Shown one piece after another: positions 18,925 through 28,770 of a stretch of DNA of 64,000 bases (position 1 is its first letter; every line of letters starts with the position of its first letter). The notes under the pieces are model-generated. The model did no database searches. It was given only the letters and a program-made list of their open reading frames with translations, and was not told where the DNA came from. The position numbers and the translations under genes are program-made. Source of the DNA: a bacterium (GTDB lineage: Bacteria; CLD3; SB21). The DNA lies in NCBI GenBank assembly GCA_008933615.1, contig WBUR01000001.1, positions 1 through 64,000 of the forward strand, given 5' to 3'.

Positions 18925-19860
18925 TCATTGCGGACTATTGGCTTGAATAATTTTTTTCAAACCTTCATCTAATGGCACGAGTTCCCTTCCCAAAACGCGT
19001 CTCATATTAGAATTATCGGGCTGGCGTCGAGTCATATCGCCCTCCTTTAAGGGCGGTAAGTAAACAATACGTGATTTTGAACGAGTTACTCGGATTATTG
19101 TTTCCGCAAGCTCGTTAATTGTCGTCAGATCAGCATTTCCAACATTTACAACGTCATTGACAAACAGGTTCTCGTTTAGGAGTTTAAGAGTAAACTCAGT
19201 GTTGTCATCAATAAAACAAAATGTGCGCGTTTGAGTACCGTCGCCATAAATTGTTATGTCATCTCCGGAAAAAGCGGAATTGATAAATTTTGAAACAACA
19301 AAATCCGGACTTTGTTTTGGCCCGTAAGTGTTGAAAAGGCGTAAAATGGTATATGAAAGACGGTGCTCTTTTTCATAGCTTCGGCAAAAACATTCTCCTA
19401 TGTTTTTTACGACAGCATAAGGCAACCGTGAGTTTAGCGGTGTTGAATACTCATGTTGCGGTAAATGGACCGGTTCACCGTATACCTCCGATGAGGAAGA
19501 ATAAAAGATACGTTTTACACCTGTGTTTTTAGATAACTGAAAAATATTTTGTAAGCCTTTCACATCATCCAAAACTTCGATTGGATTTTCCAAAGTACGT
19601 GCAACTCCAACAAGAGCCGCGTAGTGAAAAACATAGTCGAATCCGTAACGATTCATAATAGGCGCTACGTCTTCATAATTATTCACATCGGCTTTTATGA
19701 ATTGACAGTTTTTGTGGGAGGGCACATTTTCAAATCTCCCTGTTCGCATATTATCTACGATTATGACGGTGTTTTGATCGTGCAATAGTAGAGATTCGGC
19801 TAATGAACTTGCGACAAAACCAGCCCCACCCGTTATTAAGATTTTTCTTTCTGTTGTCAT
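18925..19860 (-). CDS. NAD-dependent nucleotide-sugar epimerase/dehydratase
   Basis: A 311-aa extended short-chain dehydrogenase acting on a nucleotide-activated sugar. It has a Rossmann motif at the N-terminus, a catalytic Ser/Tyr/Lys arrangement (SSSSEVYGEP, then YAVVK) and the family segment RLFNTYGPKQSPDFV. Oddly, the glycine motif reads GGAGFVASSL, with Ala in place of the third Gly of the usual GGAGFIGSHL. Sits between the GT-C membrane protein (105-nt gap) and GT4. The exact substrate (UDP-glucose, UDP-xylose or GDP-sugar type) cannot be told. Confidence 0.85.
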   Translation of the reverse strand: MTTERKILITGGAGFVASSLAESLLLHDQNTVIIVDNMRTGRFENVPSHKNCQFIKADVNNYEDVAPIMNRYGFDYVFHYAALVGVARTLENPIEVLDDVKGLQNIFQLSKNTGVKRIFYSSSSEVYGEPVHLPQHEYSTPLNSRLPYAVVKNIGECFCRSYEKEHRLSYTILRLFNTYGPKQSPDFVVSKFINSAFSGDDITIYGDGTQTRTFCFIDDNTEFTLKLLNENLFVNDVVNVGNADLTTINELAETIIRVTRSKSRIVYLPPLKEGDMTRRQPDNSNMRRVLGRELVPLDEGLKKIIQANSPQ

Positions 19861-19965
19861 ATCACAAATTACTTTCTTTATGAAATTCGACTCTCTTAGA
19901 TATAGTTGACTTTATTCAGAAACTTGCTCGCAATGTTTGGGAGTTCATTTTTCAGATTCGATAAT

Positions 19966-21252
19966 TCAAATTAGTTGACTGTAAATAATTTTTATAACGC
20001 TTCGACTTTGATATAAAGAAATTAGAAAAACGGATACCCACATCAAATTATCGACATTCTTCTGTTGAAAATAAGACTCGAAATACAGCTTCATATTCTT
20101 CAATCCAGAAATCATGAATATGATCCCAATCCAATGATAAATCGCAATGGTTCGAGGCAATATGAAAAACATTAAGTATACACCAGCCGGTAAAAACAAA
20201 CTCAAAAGAAACAAAATATTTGTTTTGTTAAATTTATAAAACCCCCAAAACCAAACAGCAATTCCTACGACTGAATATGTAAGCCAATAGATCTTTCCCC
20301 ATTTTATCAGATTAAATGTTATTCTTTGAGCAATATCATTTTCGGGTTGATCCCAGTATTTACCAAAACCCAAAGATTTCGCGGGGTTGACATGTGTTTG
20401 ATGTGTGATGCTATACCGTTCGTCAGTATTTTCATCTTGTTTCACTTTTTGATACGGACTGTTAAGTTCACCCATTACCAGATTTAAATAAGTCTTACCG
20501 GACAATTGCCAATGACCGCTATATGATCTAAGAAAAAAGAGATAAGGAAGTATTAGAATGGCGCATACAACAGGAGTAAGCCACAATAAAATCTTATTGT
20601 GTAAGGTTCCTATCGCCAACCAGAAGAACAAAATAATACCTATAATTAAACCTTCCGCACGGATATAATACAAAATTGCCCATAAAGCACTAAAGATTAC
20701 TGCTTGCAATAAAGATAACCCATTTTGCCTGCGAATGTTGAGAGTTATAAAGGCAATGGCTATGAAGGCAAGAGTAAACAGCGACTCGCTGTAGCCGTTG
20801 GTCGCATTGATCAAGTAATTTGAATTAGTTGCAAACAATAAAACAGACACTATCGCATATTTTTTTTCAAAAAGAAATGATAAAGAAATGTTGTACATTA
20901 AAAGTACACTAAAGAGAAATGAAACCATACATATAATCTTGCCACTCCACTCCGGATTGTCTATAATTTTATTCACAGCGCCAATAACAATAGGGAATCC
21001 GGGAGATAATACCACGTCTGGAACATTATTATACCGAAGACCATCGCCTATCCACAAACTTTTTCCCAAATGCGCATACTCATGCGGGTCGTTCATTCTT
21101 GAGTAATCTGTATTTTGACGTGCCAATATTAATAATAGAGATATAAGCAAACAAATACTTATAGCTATGGTAATTTGAGTTTTCATGTTTAATATATTTA
21201 TCACATGCAAACCAAACGTTCCTTCCGAGTCACTCAATTTAAAACATTTCAC
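19966..21252 (-). CDS. GT39/GT-C-like membrane glycosyltransferase
   Basis: A 428-aa polytopic membrane protein with about ten hydrophobic segments. The first periplasmic loop reads MNDPHEYAHLGKSLWIGDGL, which resembles the acidic loop of GT39/ArnT-type enzymes that use polyprenyl-phosphate sugars. As drawn, it starts at a GTG overlapping the stop of the flippase gene (GTGA at 21249-21252). A second choice is ATG at 21186, which would begin directly at the first membrane helix (MKTQITIAISICLLISLLLI). Neither has a good ribosome-binding site, and coupling favours the GTG. Family assignment rests on topology and this loop, so it is moderate. Confidence 0.65.
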   Translation of the reverse strand: MKCFKLSDSEGTFGLHVINILNMKTQITIAISICLLISLLLILARQNTDYSRMNDPHEYAHLGKSLWIGDGLRYNNVPDVVLSPGFPIVIGAVNKIIDNPEWSGKIICMVSFLFSVLLMYNISLSFLFEKKYAIVSVLLFATNSNYLINATNGYSESLFTLAFIAIAFITLNIRRQNGLSLLQAVIFSALWAILYYIRAEGLIIGIILFFWLAIGTLHNKILLWLTPVVCAILILPYLFFLRSYSGHWQLSGKTYLNLVMGELNSPYQKVKQDENTDERYSITHQTHVNPAKSLGFGKYWDQPENDIAQRITFNLIKWGKIYWLTYSVVGIAVWFWGFYKFNKTNILFLLSLFLPAGVYLMFFILPRTIAIYHWIGIIFMISGLKNMKLYFESYFQQKNVDNLMWVSVFLISLYQSRSVIKIIYSQLI

Positions 21253-22817
21253 TGTTGATACGATTTAGGAAGCACCTTCGCCAGAAACGGAATCCTATTT
21301 GCAATTTTTTTTATGATATACCTATCGTATTTATCGAATTTAAGAATGAACATTCCAACCACATACAACGCCCACAAAGCAAATACGTACAAAATAAAAG
21401 TATATTGATACCAAGGAAGTTTATAATTCGAAAGAAGTATCTCGACGAGCACGACCGATACGAGAATACTTAACGCCGGCTTGTAAAGGGATTTTCTAAA
21501 AGGCACGAATCCTAAAAAATATTTTACTTCAAGCATTACAATGGTGTTTATTATGACCATGGACATTGCATTACCCACCGCTGCCCCCATGATGCCATAG
21601 TGTTTGATAAGAAAATAGTACTGAATAACATTGACGACGGCCATAATCGCCGAATTAATCAAATTCACTTTAATTCTGCCGGTCATCATTATTACATTAC
21701 CTGCAAGCCCTAAAAAGTCATGATAAAGATTGCCAATACTTAGAACAACCAATAACATGATCCCTTCCGAAAAATCTTTTCCAAATATATTAAGGATTTC
21801 AGTTGAAAACATGAGTACCGTTGTGCAAATCGGCAAACTTATTGAAAGCGACCATTTCGTAACCGTTTGATACAGGTTTTTTAATTCATCTTTTTTTTTT
21901 GCAGAATAAAGTTCCGCAACCAGCGGTCCGAAAATAGTGCTAATGGTATAATGCGGCAAGTATATCAACGGCTGCAATCGGAGTGCTACGGTGTATATAC
22001 CCACTTCACGCATGGTAGTGAAAAAACCCAAGAATAGAATATCAAGCTGGAAAGTATATTTGCTTAAAAGAGAATTTGTAAATAATGCGGCGGCGAATTT
22101 ATTCATTTCTTTCTTTTCAAATACCGGTTTAAAAGAAGAATCTTTTAATTTTGGAAATACCTTCAGTAAAAAAAACAGCGAGACGCTCAATATGACCGCG
22201 TCTTGTACTAAGTTTGAGCCAAGCGCCGCATATAAATCCCACCCAAAAAAAACAAAAAGAACCAGGCTAATGATCTTTGCAGCTGAGCCTATTATTTCAT
22301 TAGACAGAACTTTATATTTAATCTCCTGCAGCCCGTTTAAACTGGACATCATCACCTGATACAACGACGTCATCAAAATCGAAACGGCGTAAAAACGGAA
22401 TGCACGAACAACATTGGCTTCAAATGTTTCCTGAGAAATGTTATCAGGTCGATGAACAAAAATTGCGCAGAACTGGGATGGAAATATCAAGACAAATACC
22501 GTTAGTGCCAGGCTTATAAAGAACGAAACTCTCAATGTCCACAATATAGAACCCTTGATTTTAGGCCAGTCACCCAGCCCTTTATAGGTAGGAATAAAAC
22601 GGAGATTCGTCCCATTCAGGCCCAAACTTGATAAATTTGATAGAAGCGATCCCCAGGATTGGACCAATGAATAAATCCCGAATAACTCAGCGCCTAATAC
22701 ACGGGTTGTGATTACACTAGTCAGCGGCATGGTAGTCAAATTGACAATACTACCGATTCCGGAAATCAAAGAGTTTTTTGCAACTTTGGAAATATTTTGT
22801 TTTTCCGATTGGTTCAA
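21249..22817 (-). CDS. Wzx-type oligosaccharide flippase
   Basis: A 522-aa protein with about 12-14 transmembrane segments. Its N-terminus (NSLISGIGSIVNLTTMPLTS, then TRVLGAELFGIYSLVQSWGS) is typical of polysaccharide-biosynthesis flippases of the MOP superfamily. It should flip undecaprenyl-linked repeat units to the periplasmic face. The start is a TTG overlapping the stop of the upstream epimerase gene (TTGA at 22814-22817), and no nearer in-frame ATG fits the first helix. It overlaps the following GT-C gene by 4 nt in the same way. Confidence 0.88.
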   Translation of the reverse strand: MNQSEKQNISKVAKNSLISGIGSIVNLTTMPLTSVITTRVLGAELFGIYSLVQSWGSLLSNLSSLGLNGTNLRFIPTYKGLGDWPKIKGSILWTLRVSFFISLALTVFVLIFPSQFCAIFVHRPDNISQETFEANVVRAFRFYAVSILMTSLYQVMMSSLNGLQEIKYKVLSNEIIGSAAKIISLVLFVFFGWDLYAALGSNLVQDAVILSVSLFFLLKVFPKLKDSSFKPVFEKKEMNKFAAALFTNSLLSKYTFQLDILFLGFFTTMREVGIYTVALRLQPLIYLPHYTISTIFGPLVAELYSAKKKDELKNLYQTVTKWSLSISLPICTTVLMFSTEILNIFGKDFSEGIMLLVVLSIGNLYHDFLGLAGNVIMMTGRIKVNLINSAIMAVVNVIQYYFLIKHYGIMGAAVGNAMSMVIINTIVMLEVKYFLGFVPFRKSLYKPALSILVSVVLVEILLSNYKLPWYQYTFILYVFALWALYVVGMFILKFDKYDRYIIKKIANRIPFLAKVLPKSYQQ

Positions 22818-23785
22818 ACTGTAATCGCCTGATTTGACTGGAAGTTGTCTCTATACCACTGAATAAATGTTTTTATGCCGGTCTTAATTTGTGTCTTTGG
22901 GTGATAACCAATGATCTCCTTTGCCTTCGCAATATCGGCAAACGTCTTTTCAACGTCACCGGGCTGCATCGGCAGCCAATTAATCATGGCCTTTTTACTC
23001 AGCTCTTGTTCTATTATACTGACTATATCCGCCAACGAAATTGTTTGAGCCTCCCCAAGATTCAAAATTTCATATCCGTTCAGATGATTCATAGATTTTA
23101 ATATACCGTCAACAATGTCGCTAATATATGTATAATCTCTTCTGGATGTCCCGTCGCCGTAGAGATTTATTTTTTCGTTCTGGTCAATGGATCTTGTGAA
23201 ATAATGTATAGCCATCTCAGGCCTTTGGCGCGGTCCGTATACAGTAAAGAAACGCAAGCAGAAGGTATCAATTTGGTAAAGATGATGATACGCGTAGGCT
23301 AAGACTTCACATGCTTTCTTTGTTGCTGCATAAGGCGAAATCACATGATCAACATTATCCGTTTCAGAATATGGAGTCTTCAGATTATTTCCATAAACAG
23401 ATGAAGAGGATGCCAAAATGAATTTTTTGACTGAAAACGCTCTGAGTGCTTCCAAAACATTCATCGTGCCTTCGATATTCACCTTCTGGTATAACTTCGG
23501 GTTCTGGATCGATGGACGAACCCCTGCCCTGGCGGCAAGGTGAATGACCAAATCGATATTGTCCGATCTAAAGACGTCGCACAAGTCGGAAAAATTCAGA
23601 ATATCATTTCGAATCAATTTGAAATTTAGGCTGGAAATGCAGTTGGAAATATTTAGTTCTTTGATCTTCGGGTCATAAAACTCATCAAAATTATCATAGC
23701 AAATGACCTTGTGATTCTGAGCTAATAAGGCCTCACAAACATGAGATCCGATAAACCCGGCGCCTCCGGTAACAAGAACCGTCAT
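22814..23785 (-). CDS. UDP-glucuronate 4-epimerase-like SDR enzyme
   Basis: A 323-aa extended SDR epimerase. It has canonical GGAGFIGSHV near the N-terminus, SSSSVYG with the catalytic Ser, and a YAATK Tyr/Lys motif. The segment RFFTVYGPRQRPEMAIHYFT closely resembles UDP-glucuronate/UDP-galacturonate epimerases, and GDGTSRRDYTYISDIVDGI also fits. It probably makes a precursor sugar for the exported polysaccharide. ATG at 23785 overlaps the wzc stop (ATGA). Confidence 0.87.
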   Translation of the reverse strand: MTVLVTGGAGFIGSHVCEALLAQNHKVICYDNFDEFYDPKIKELNISNCISSLNFKLIRNDILNFSDLCDVFRSDNIDLVIHLAARAGVRPSIQNPKLYQKVNIEGTMNVLEALRAFSVKKFILASSSSVYGNNLKTPYSETDNVDHVISPYAATKKACEVLAYAYHHLYQIDTFCLRFFTVYGPRQRPEMAIHYFTRSIDQNEKINLYGDGTSRRDYTYISDIVDGILKSMNHLNGYEILNLGEAQTISLADIVSIIEQELSKKAMINWLPMQPGDVEKTFADIAKAKEIIGYHPKTQIKTGIKTFIQWYRDNFQSNQAITV

Positions 23786-26037
23786 ATATTGTTACCCACT
23801 TTCGACTTGTTCGCTTCAGAGTTGACATAATAATTATCGTATGCGTATTCATAATAGCCTTTTTTCTCGTACTGAAATTCGTTCAGTACGATGCCAATCA
23901 CATTGGCCCGAACGGTATTCAATGAGGCAATAGCGTTTTGAAGATATTGTTTTTGAGTCACGCCGTATTTTGTTACTATAACTACGCCGTCAACACGTGA
24001 AGCCAATATTATAGAATCGGTCAGCAACAAAATGGGCGGCGTATCATATATAACCATATCAAACTTCTTTTCAAGTTCATTCATCAGGAAATTCATGCGC
24101 ATGGAAGAAAATATTTCGGTGTGATTCTGCGCATCCGCTCCACCGGTAATTACGTTGAGATTTTTTACGAAGGTCGATTGAATGGCCGAACTCAGATCGG
24201 TATTATTCAATACGACGTCCGTTAATCCGGGAGATTCATTGATCTCAAAGAGCAAATGGTGCTTCGGTTTTCTTAGATCGGTATCAACCAAACATACTTT
24301 ATGGCCCATATCTGAAAAAGAAATGGCTAAGTTTACCGCAGTGGTGGTCTTACCTTCTCCGGGACCGGAACTTCCGACTAATATCGAACGCATCGGCGTA
24401 TCAATATTTGCAAACTGAATATTCGTTCTCAACGCGCGATACCTTTCAGAAATAAAAGAGCGGGCGTTAAGTTGGGAAATCATTGCTTTTTTTCGGATCA
24501 TGTTTTTATCATCGTCCTCATCATCTATTTTCTTTCCAAAGATTTTAGTCGTCAACTGGCCGACGCCGTTGGCGTTCTCTGCCAAGTCTTCGCGAGGAAT
24601 CGGAGGTATCTTTCCAATGATAGGAATATTAGTAATGCCGGCGATCGTTTCTATGCTCTTGATGGTTGTATCCAGGTACTCTATCCCAAACGCCAGAGCC
24701 ACGCCAATCAATAGGCCGACCATCGCTCCGATAAAGATCGTTGTAAACACTTTATTATAGATCGGAATCGGCGGCTTAGCTGGATCTATGATCTTCAAAT
24801 TACCTGTCGTGCCGTACATTTGGATAGAGAAATTTTCTTTTTGTTTGATGAGCGAACTCAGAGTTTCTTCATAAACTTGTTTTGATCGGCTTAAACGGGT
24901 GATGTCAATTGCGTCTTGCAAAAGGTTTGGATTTTTGAGTTCAAAATTACGGATCAATCCTGCGTATAAACGCGCTTGCCCTTTTAGTAAAATCAACTCA
25001 ATTTCTTCGTTATTCTTTTTCCCGAATACATTTTTCCAAAGCTCGTTTAAATCGCCGACGATCGGTTTTTCGCCGTCGGTATCGACAGCAGAAAGTAGTG
25101 CGTAATATTTATCGCGAAGCTGGCTGATTTGCTGGTCAATTTTTTTGACTTCAACATTTTCGTACGCATCTGCTCCGAGTCTTTCAAAAATTTGTACTTT
25201 TCTTGCATTCAATTCTTCAATTTGGTTTTTAAGTTTTGATTCTTCCTTTGATTCGTTTTCAGGCTTAACCGCGTTGCCGGTCATCCGGCGCTGAATGGAA
25301 TCCAATTGTGAATTTAGCGCATTCAAATTGGATTCACGTACTTGTTTCTGCGTTTCCAGTTCCGCAAGCTTGTCCTTCATTAAAATGATCTTATTTAAAG
25401 GGCCTTCCTCATCTTTAGAAGTCATGTCCGTTTTTTTCTTCAATGCTTGAAGAGCTAATTCTGTTTTTTCCAGATTATTTTTAGTGAGCTCGATTTGTTC
25501 ATCGATAAAATCAATCCCTTTGATCAATCCTTCTTTGTCCAGTTCTGCCGTCCGTCTTTTTAGCAGATCGGTAGCAACCGTTACGAGCTTTTGAACTAAA
25601 AACGAATCATAGGATACTGCCGCTATTTCAATAAACTGTGCAGCTTCTTTATACGGTTTCATCGTAATCTGGGATGTTTGAAAACCTTCCAGTGCCGATT
25701 CCACATATTCCGCATCTCGTTGCTTTAACAGATCGGTTCTCAAATCTTGTCTTAAAAGAACATTAAAAATATCGGTTGTCATGATTATCTCGTAGTATCC
25801 AAAGTCGATCCTCGGGATACTCCCGTTTTTATCGAGAATATCCAGCATCGGATTACTGCTCGAGTTATCAAAAAACATGATCGACGAGGATCGGTATATG
25901 GTAGGCTTCGAAACGGAATAGAACGTGATTATAGATGTAAAAATTAGGAAAGCAGACAAAACGACCAGTTTATGCCGCAGTATCGTACTAATAATCGCCT
26001 GCGCGTCTAAACCTTGTTTAACTTGAGCATCTTGCAT
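23782..26037 (-). CDS. Wzc-like polysaccharide co-polymerase/tyrosine autokinase
   Basis: A 751-aa inner-membrane protein that controls polymer length and export by cycles of tyrosine phosphorylation. The N-terminal Wzz domain has a first membrane helix at about residues 30-50, followed by a long periplasmic coiled coil (about 170-330) and a second helix (about 430-450). The cytoplasmic BY-kinase has Walker A GSSGPGEGKTTTAVNLAIS, Walker A' VCLVDTDLRKP and Walker B MVIYDTPPILL. The tail holds seven Tyr in about 16 residues (YEKKGYYEYAYDNYY), the classic autophosphorylation cluster. AAAAAGG precedes the ATG. It follows wza by 19 nt. Confidence 0.95.
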   Translation of the reverse strand: MQDAQVKQGLDAQAIISTILRHKLVVLSAFLIFTSIITFYSVSKPTIYRSSSIMFFDNSSSNPMLDILDKNGSIPRIDFGYYEIIMTTDIFNVLLRQDLRTDLLKQRDAEYVESALEGFQTSQITMKPYKEAAQFIEIAAVSYDSFLVQKLVTVATDLLKRRTAELDKEGLIKGIDFIDEQIELTKNNLEKTELALQALKKKTDMTSKDEEGPLNKIILMKDKLAELETQKQVRESNLNALNSQLDSIQRRMTGNAVKPENESKEESKLKNQIEELNARKVQIFERLGADAYENVEVKKIDQQISQLRDKYYALLSAVDTDGEKPIVGDLNELWKNVFGKKNNEEIELILLKGQARLYAGLIRNFELKNPNLLQDAIDITRLSRSKQVYEETLSSLIKQKENFSIQMYGTTGNLKIIDPAKPPIPIYNKVFTTIFIGAMVGLLIGVALAFGIEYLDTTIKSIETIAGITNIPIIGKIPPIPREDLAENANGVGQLTTKIFGKKIDDEDDDKNMIRKKAMISQLNARSFISERYRALRTNIQFANIDTPMRSILVGSSGPGEGKTTTAVNLAISFSDMGHKVCLVDTDLRKPKHHLLFEINESPGLTDVVLNNTDLSSAIQSTFVKNLNVITGGADAQNHTEIFSSMRMNFLMNELEKKFDMVIYDTPPILLLTDSIILASRVDGVVIVTKYGVTQKQYLQNAIASLNTVRANVIGIVLNEFQYEKKGYYEYAYDNYYVNSEANKSKVGNNI

Positions 26038-26056
26038 GATATATCCTTTTTTTGCC

Positions 26057-27025
26057 TTAATTATTTTTTCGCGCTTGAATATTTAGATACAACAAATATG
26101 CTGAAGCAAAAGTAATGGTGTATGTCAAAACTGTGATAAGAGTTTTAAGAGTAAATTTCTTTGCCGGAACAAAAATGATATCTCCGGGTTCTACTAACGG
26201 AACTTGCCCGCCTTTCGCTTTGAGAACGGTTTCAATGTCGACTAGTTGCTCAGATTGGGCAGCCCCGATGCGACGAATCAATTTAATACTTCGGATCGAA
26301 GCTTCATCTTGCGGCCCGCCGGCTAAAAATATAACATCGATCACATTTGCGCCTGGGAATAAAGGATAATTTCCCGGATTGCGCACAGCACCCAGCACAT
26401 TTGCATAAACCGCGCCGTATATCGCCGGAACAAAAATTATGTCTCCGTCCTGCAGATCTTTTAGTTTTTCAACATTGCCCGTTTCAATAATGATGGTTTC
26501 CAGCGGAATCGTAATATCTTCACGTAAACCGGTTTCGTGATTACGACGGATGATCCGCGTTTTATTTAGATCGCATCGCGGCGTCGCTCCTCCTGCAGCA
26601 GAAATAGCGCCCTGAATGGTATGATTTTTTGGAATTTTCAAAGCACCCGGGCTGTTGACCTGTCCGAGCACAATGACCTCGATCATTTCTTCTTGCGCAA
26701 ATGCGACTACTACTTCCGCCCTGCCGCCGATATATTGTGATAGGCGCGCCGCTAATACATTACTGAACTGCTCCAAGGTCATTCCGTCCACTTTGATATC
26801 CTTCATAAAAGGATATTTAATCGTCCCGTCCGTTCCCACCATCGCCTCTTTTGGAAGCTCATCGTGGCCGTAAACGCTAATCTGTAATCTTTCTCCGGGC
26901 CTTACTTTTCTTTCCACTTTTGCCGATAAAGGTTTACTGTCGGTTGTATCCGCATACCTTTTTTCTTGCGAATAAAGCTGAACCGTAAAACACAGCGCCA
27001 GGGCGATAAAAGAAATTCTCAACAT
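26057..27025 (-). CDS. Wza-like polysaccharide export protein
   Basis: A 322-aa secreted protein of the outer-membrane polysaccharide export family, the channel partner of Wzc. A signal peptide (LRISFIALALCFTVQLYS) is followed by the Poly_export domain (RPGERLQISVYGHDELPKEA onward, about 45-125) and two SLBB domains (starting near VIVLGQVNSPGALKIPKNHT and ANVLGAVRNPGNYPLFPGAN). A C-terminal hydrophobic helix (TLITVLTYTITFASAYLLYL) is present. There is no lipobox Cys, unlike E. coli Wza. The start is ATG at 27025, with AAGG 5 nt away. Confidence 0.93.
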   Translation of the reverse strand: MLRISFIALALCFTVQLYSQEKRYADTTDSKPLSAKVERKVRPGERLQISVYGHDELPKEAMVGTDGTIKYPFMKDIKVDGMTLEQFSNVLAARLSQYIGGRAEVVVAFAQEEMIEVIVLGQVNSPGALKIPKNHTIQGAISAAGGATPRCDLNKTRIIRRNHETGLREDITIPLETIIIETGNVEKLKDLQDGDIIFVPAIYGAVYANVLGAVRNPGNYPLFPGANVIDVIFLAGGPQDEASIRSIKLIRRIGAAQSEQLVDIETVLKAKGGQVPLVEPGDIIFVPAKKFTLKTLITVLTYTITFASAYLLYLNIQARKNN

Positions 27026-27040
27026 CAATACCTTGTGTGG

Positions 27041-28054
27041 TTAGTTTATAGGTTGTTCCGCTGCGTCGGCGGAATGTAAAGCATCTTTTAGTTTTAAGCG
27101 ATTTTTAAAAAAATAAATAAATCCGATTCCTGTAACTGAAATATAATGGCTGGCATGAAAAATAATAGCAAATCCCAATGCATGTTCTTTGTCCACATTC
27201 AACAACATCAAACTTTGTTTTGCGATTTCATGAAAGGTTCCGACATAGCCCGGCGCGGCAGGAATCATTATAGCAAAAGAAGTAAATACCATCACAACCG
27301 TAGCCCCTAGCATATCCAGCTGATACAGCAACTCAAAGTGAACCGCGTAGAACATTGCATACATAACATAAATATAAGTGCCCCAGATCACAACGCTTAA
27401 AACCGTAATGATCACATACGATTTAGCTGAATGTAAAAAACTGACGCCTTCAATAAAGGATTTTACAATTTTATCGATCTTATAGGCCAATGTGACTGAA
27501 AAAAAGCTGACTGACCTGTGAACTAACTTCAGTGTCCAATCGGTTCTCTTTACCAGCATGAAAAGAATAAAAATTGATACGGCAACTATTGCAGCTACCA
27601 ATACACTGCCGTTTTTTACCCACTCCGGAAAAGGAAACAGCAATAAGATGAATCCGAAAATCATCAATAAAGTCAGTACATCGATGATACGTTCAACCAC
27701 CACCGTGCCTATCGAAGCGCTAAATGAAATGTTGTCAGACTGTTTGAGCGCATACCCTCTTACAAATTCGCCTAACCGAAACGGGAGAACATTGTTGACC
27801 ATAAAACCAATCATTAAAGCGGAAAACACATTAGACGTTCGAATTTTTTTTATCGGCAGAAGCAGATATTGCCAACGAAGCGCCCGGAGCCAGCAACTGA
27901 ACAAATTCAATGCAACTGAAAAGAAAACAAAACCTATACTTACACCCCAAAAAGATTTTGTGAGTTCATCAAAATCAATTCCTCTAACCGCCAGCCATAT
28001 AAAAAATACGCTGATACCGATATTCAATAATAACCAAAAAAGTCTCTTCAACAC
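27041..28054 (-). CDS. lysylphosphatidylglycerol synthase TM region/UPF0104-like membrane protein
   Basis: A 337-aa integral membrane protein with about eight helices, of the flippase-like LPG_synthase_TM family. Characteristic parts are FRLGEFVRGYALKQ (about 90), VVVERIIDVLTLL and the PAAPGYVGTFHEIAKQSLML segment near the C-terminus. Members are often found in polysaccharide and lipid-glycosylation clusters, but their substrate is mostly unknown. The start is GTG at 28054 or TTG at 28051, both behind GGGAG. Lies between lolA (9-nt gap) and wza in the same direction. Confidence 0.82.
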   Translation of the reverse strand: MLKRLFWLLLNIGISVFFIWLAVRGIDFDELTKSFWGVSIGFVFFSVALNLFSCWLRALRWQYLLLPIKKIRTSNVFSALMIGFMVNNVLPFRLGEFVRGYALKQSDNISFSASIGTVVVERIIDVLTLLMIFGFILLLFPFPEWVKNGSVLVAAIVAVSIFILFMLVKRTDWTLKLVHRSVSFFSVTLAYKIDKIVKSFIEGVSFLHSAKSYVIITVLSVVIWGTYIYVMYAMFYAVHFELLYQLDMLGATVVMVFTSFAIMIPAAPGYVGTFHEIAKQSLMLLNVDKEHALGFAIIFHASHYISVTGIGFIYFFKNRLKLKDALHSADAAEQPIN

Positions 28055-28063
28055 CTTCTCCCG

Positions 28064-28699
28064 TTAGCGCAGATCAATAACTTCCATTCCCTGTTCCACC
28101 TGAAAGTTGAACAACTTCGGATCCAGAGCGCGGTCAATCTCAACATGCGTAAATTCGTATGAAATGGAATTGCCTTCGAGATCCGTATACTCGATCTTTT
28201 CGGTTATCCACGTGTCTGCAGGAACCCATATCTTCATGCTTTGCACAAAATCATCCCGGTCTCTCGGATCCAGTTTCAGAACATAAATCAGCCGATCTTT
28301 CACCGTTTCTATCTTAATAACTTCAGCAATAAACTTGTCGAGATAGTCATAGAGAAAATACTTGGGCATGAAAAGGCTTTTACTGTTCTTTTTTAGCTTG
28401 TCAATGAGCACCTGATTATTCAATTCCGAATATTGCCAAACGACTTCGCCGTTAGTAATATTAAGCTGCTGCCCTAATTCATACCGAATATTATTTTCTT
28501 TTTTGAAATAAAGTTTTCCCTGCAGATCCTGATGTTGTCCCGTCAGTTTCCACTTGAAATGATAATCAAAATTGAAAGTAAAACTTTCAGTTTTTTTATA
28601 TTTATTCTGAATTTTTTTTATGATCGACTGTGCGTCTTCACCGGCCGACAAGTTCGCCGTAATGAAAAAGAACAACGCCGCTAATTTGATACAGTTCAT
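28064..28699 (-). CDS. lolA: LolA-like outer-membrane lipoprotein carrier
   Basis: A 211-aa periplasmic protein with a signal peptide (NCIKLAALFFFITANLSAG) and the LolA fold signature. IIKKIQNKYKKTESFTFNFD near the N-terminus is followed by GKLYFKKENNIRYEL, a GEVVWQYSELNNQVLIDKL strand pair and LDPKLFNFQVEQGMEVIDLR at the C-terminus. LolA shuttles lipoproteins from the inner membrane to the outer membrane. The ftsK-lolA order is also found in E. coli and other bacteria, which supports the name. ATG at 28699 is preceded by AAGGA. Confidence 0.85.
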   Translation of the reverse strand: MNCIKLAALFFFITANLSAGEDAQSIIKKIQNKYKKTESFTFNFDYHFKWKLTGQHQDLQGKLYFKKENNIRYELGQQLNITNGEVVWQYSELNNQVLIDKLKKNSKSLFMPKYFLYDYLDKFIAEVIKIETVKDRLIYVLKLDPRDRDDFVQSMKIWVPADTWITEKIEYTDLEGNSISYEFTHVEIDRALDPKLFNFQVEQGMEVIDLR

Positions 28700-28770
28700 C
28701 CCACTATCCTTGTGTTAATCTTTAATAGAAAGTATTATACCGAAAAACCGTCCTATTGACCATTCAATTT

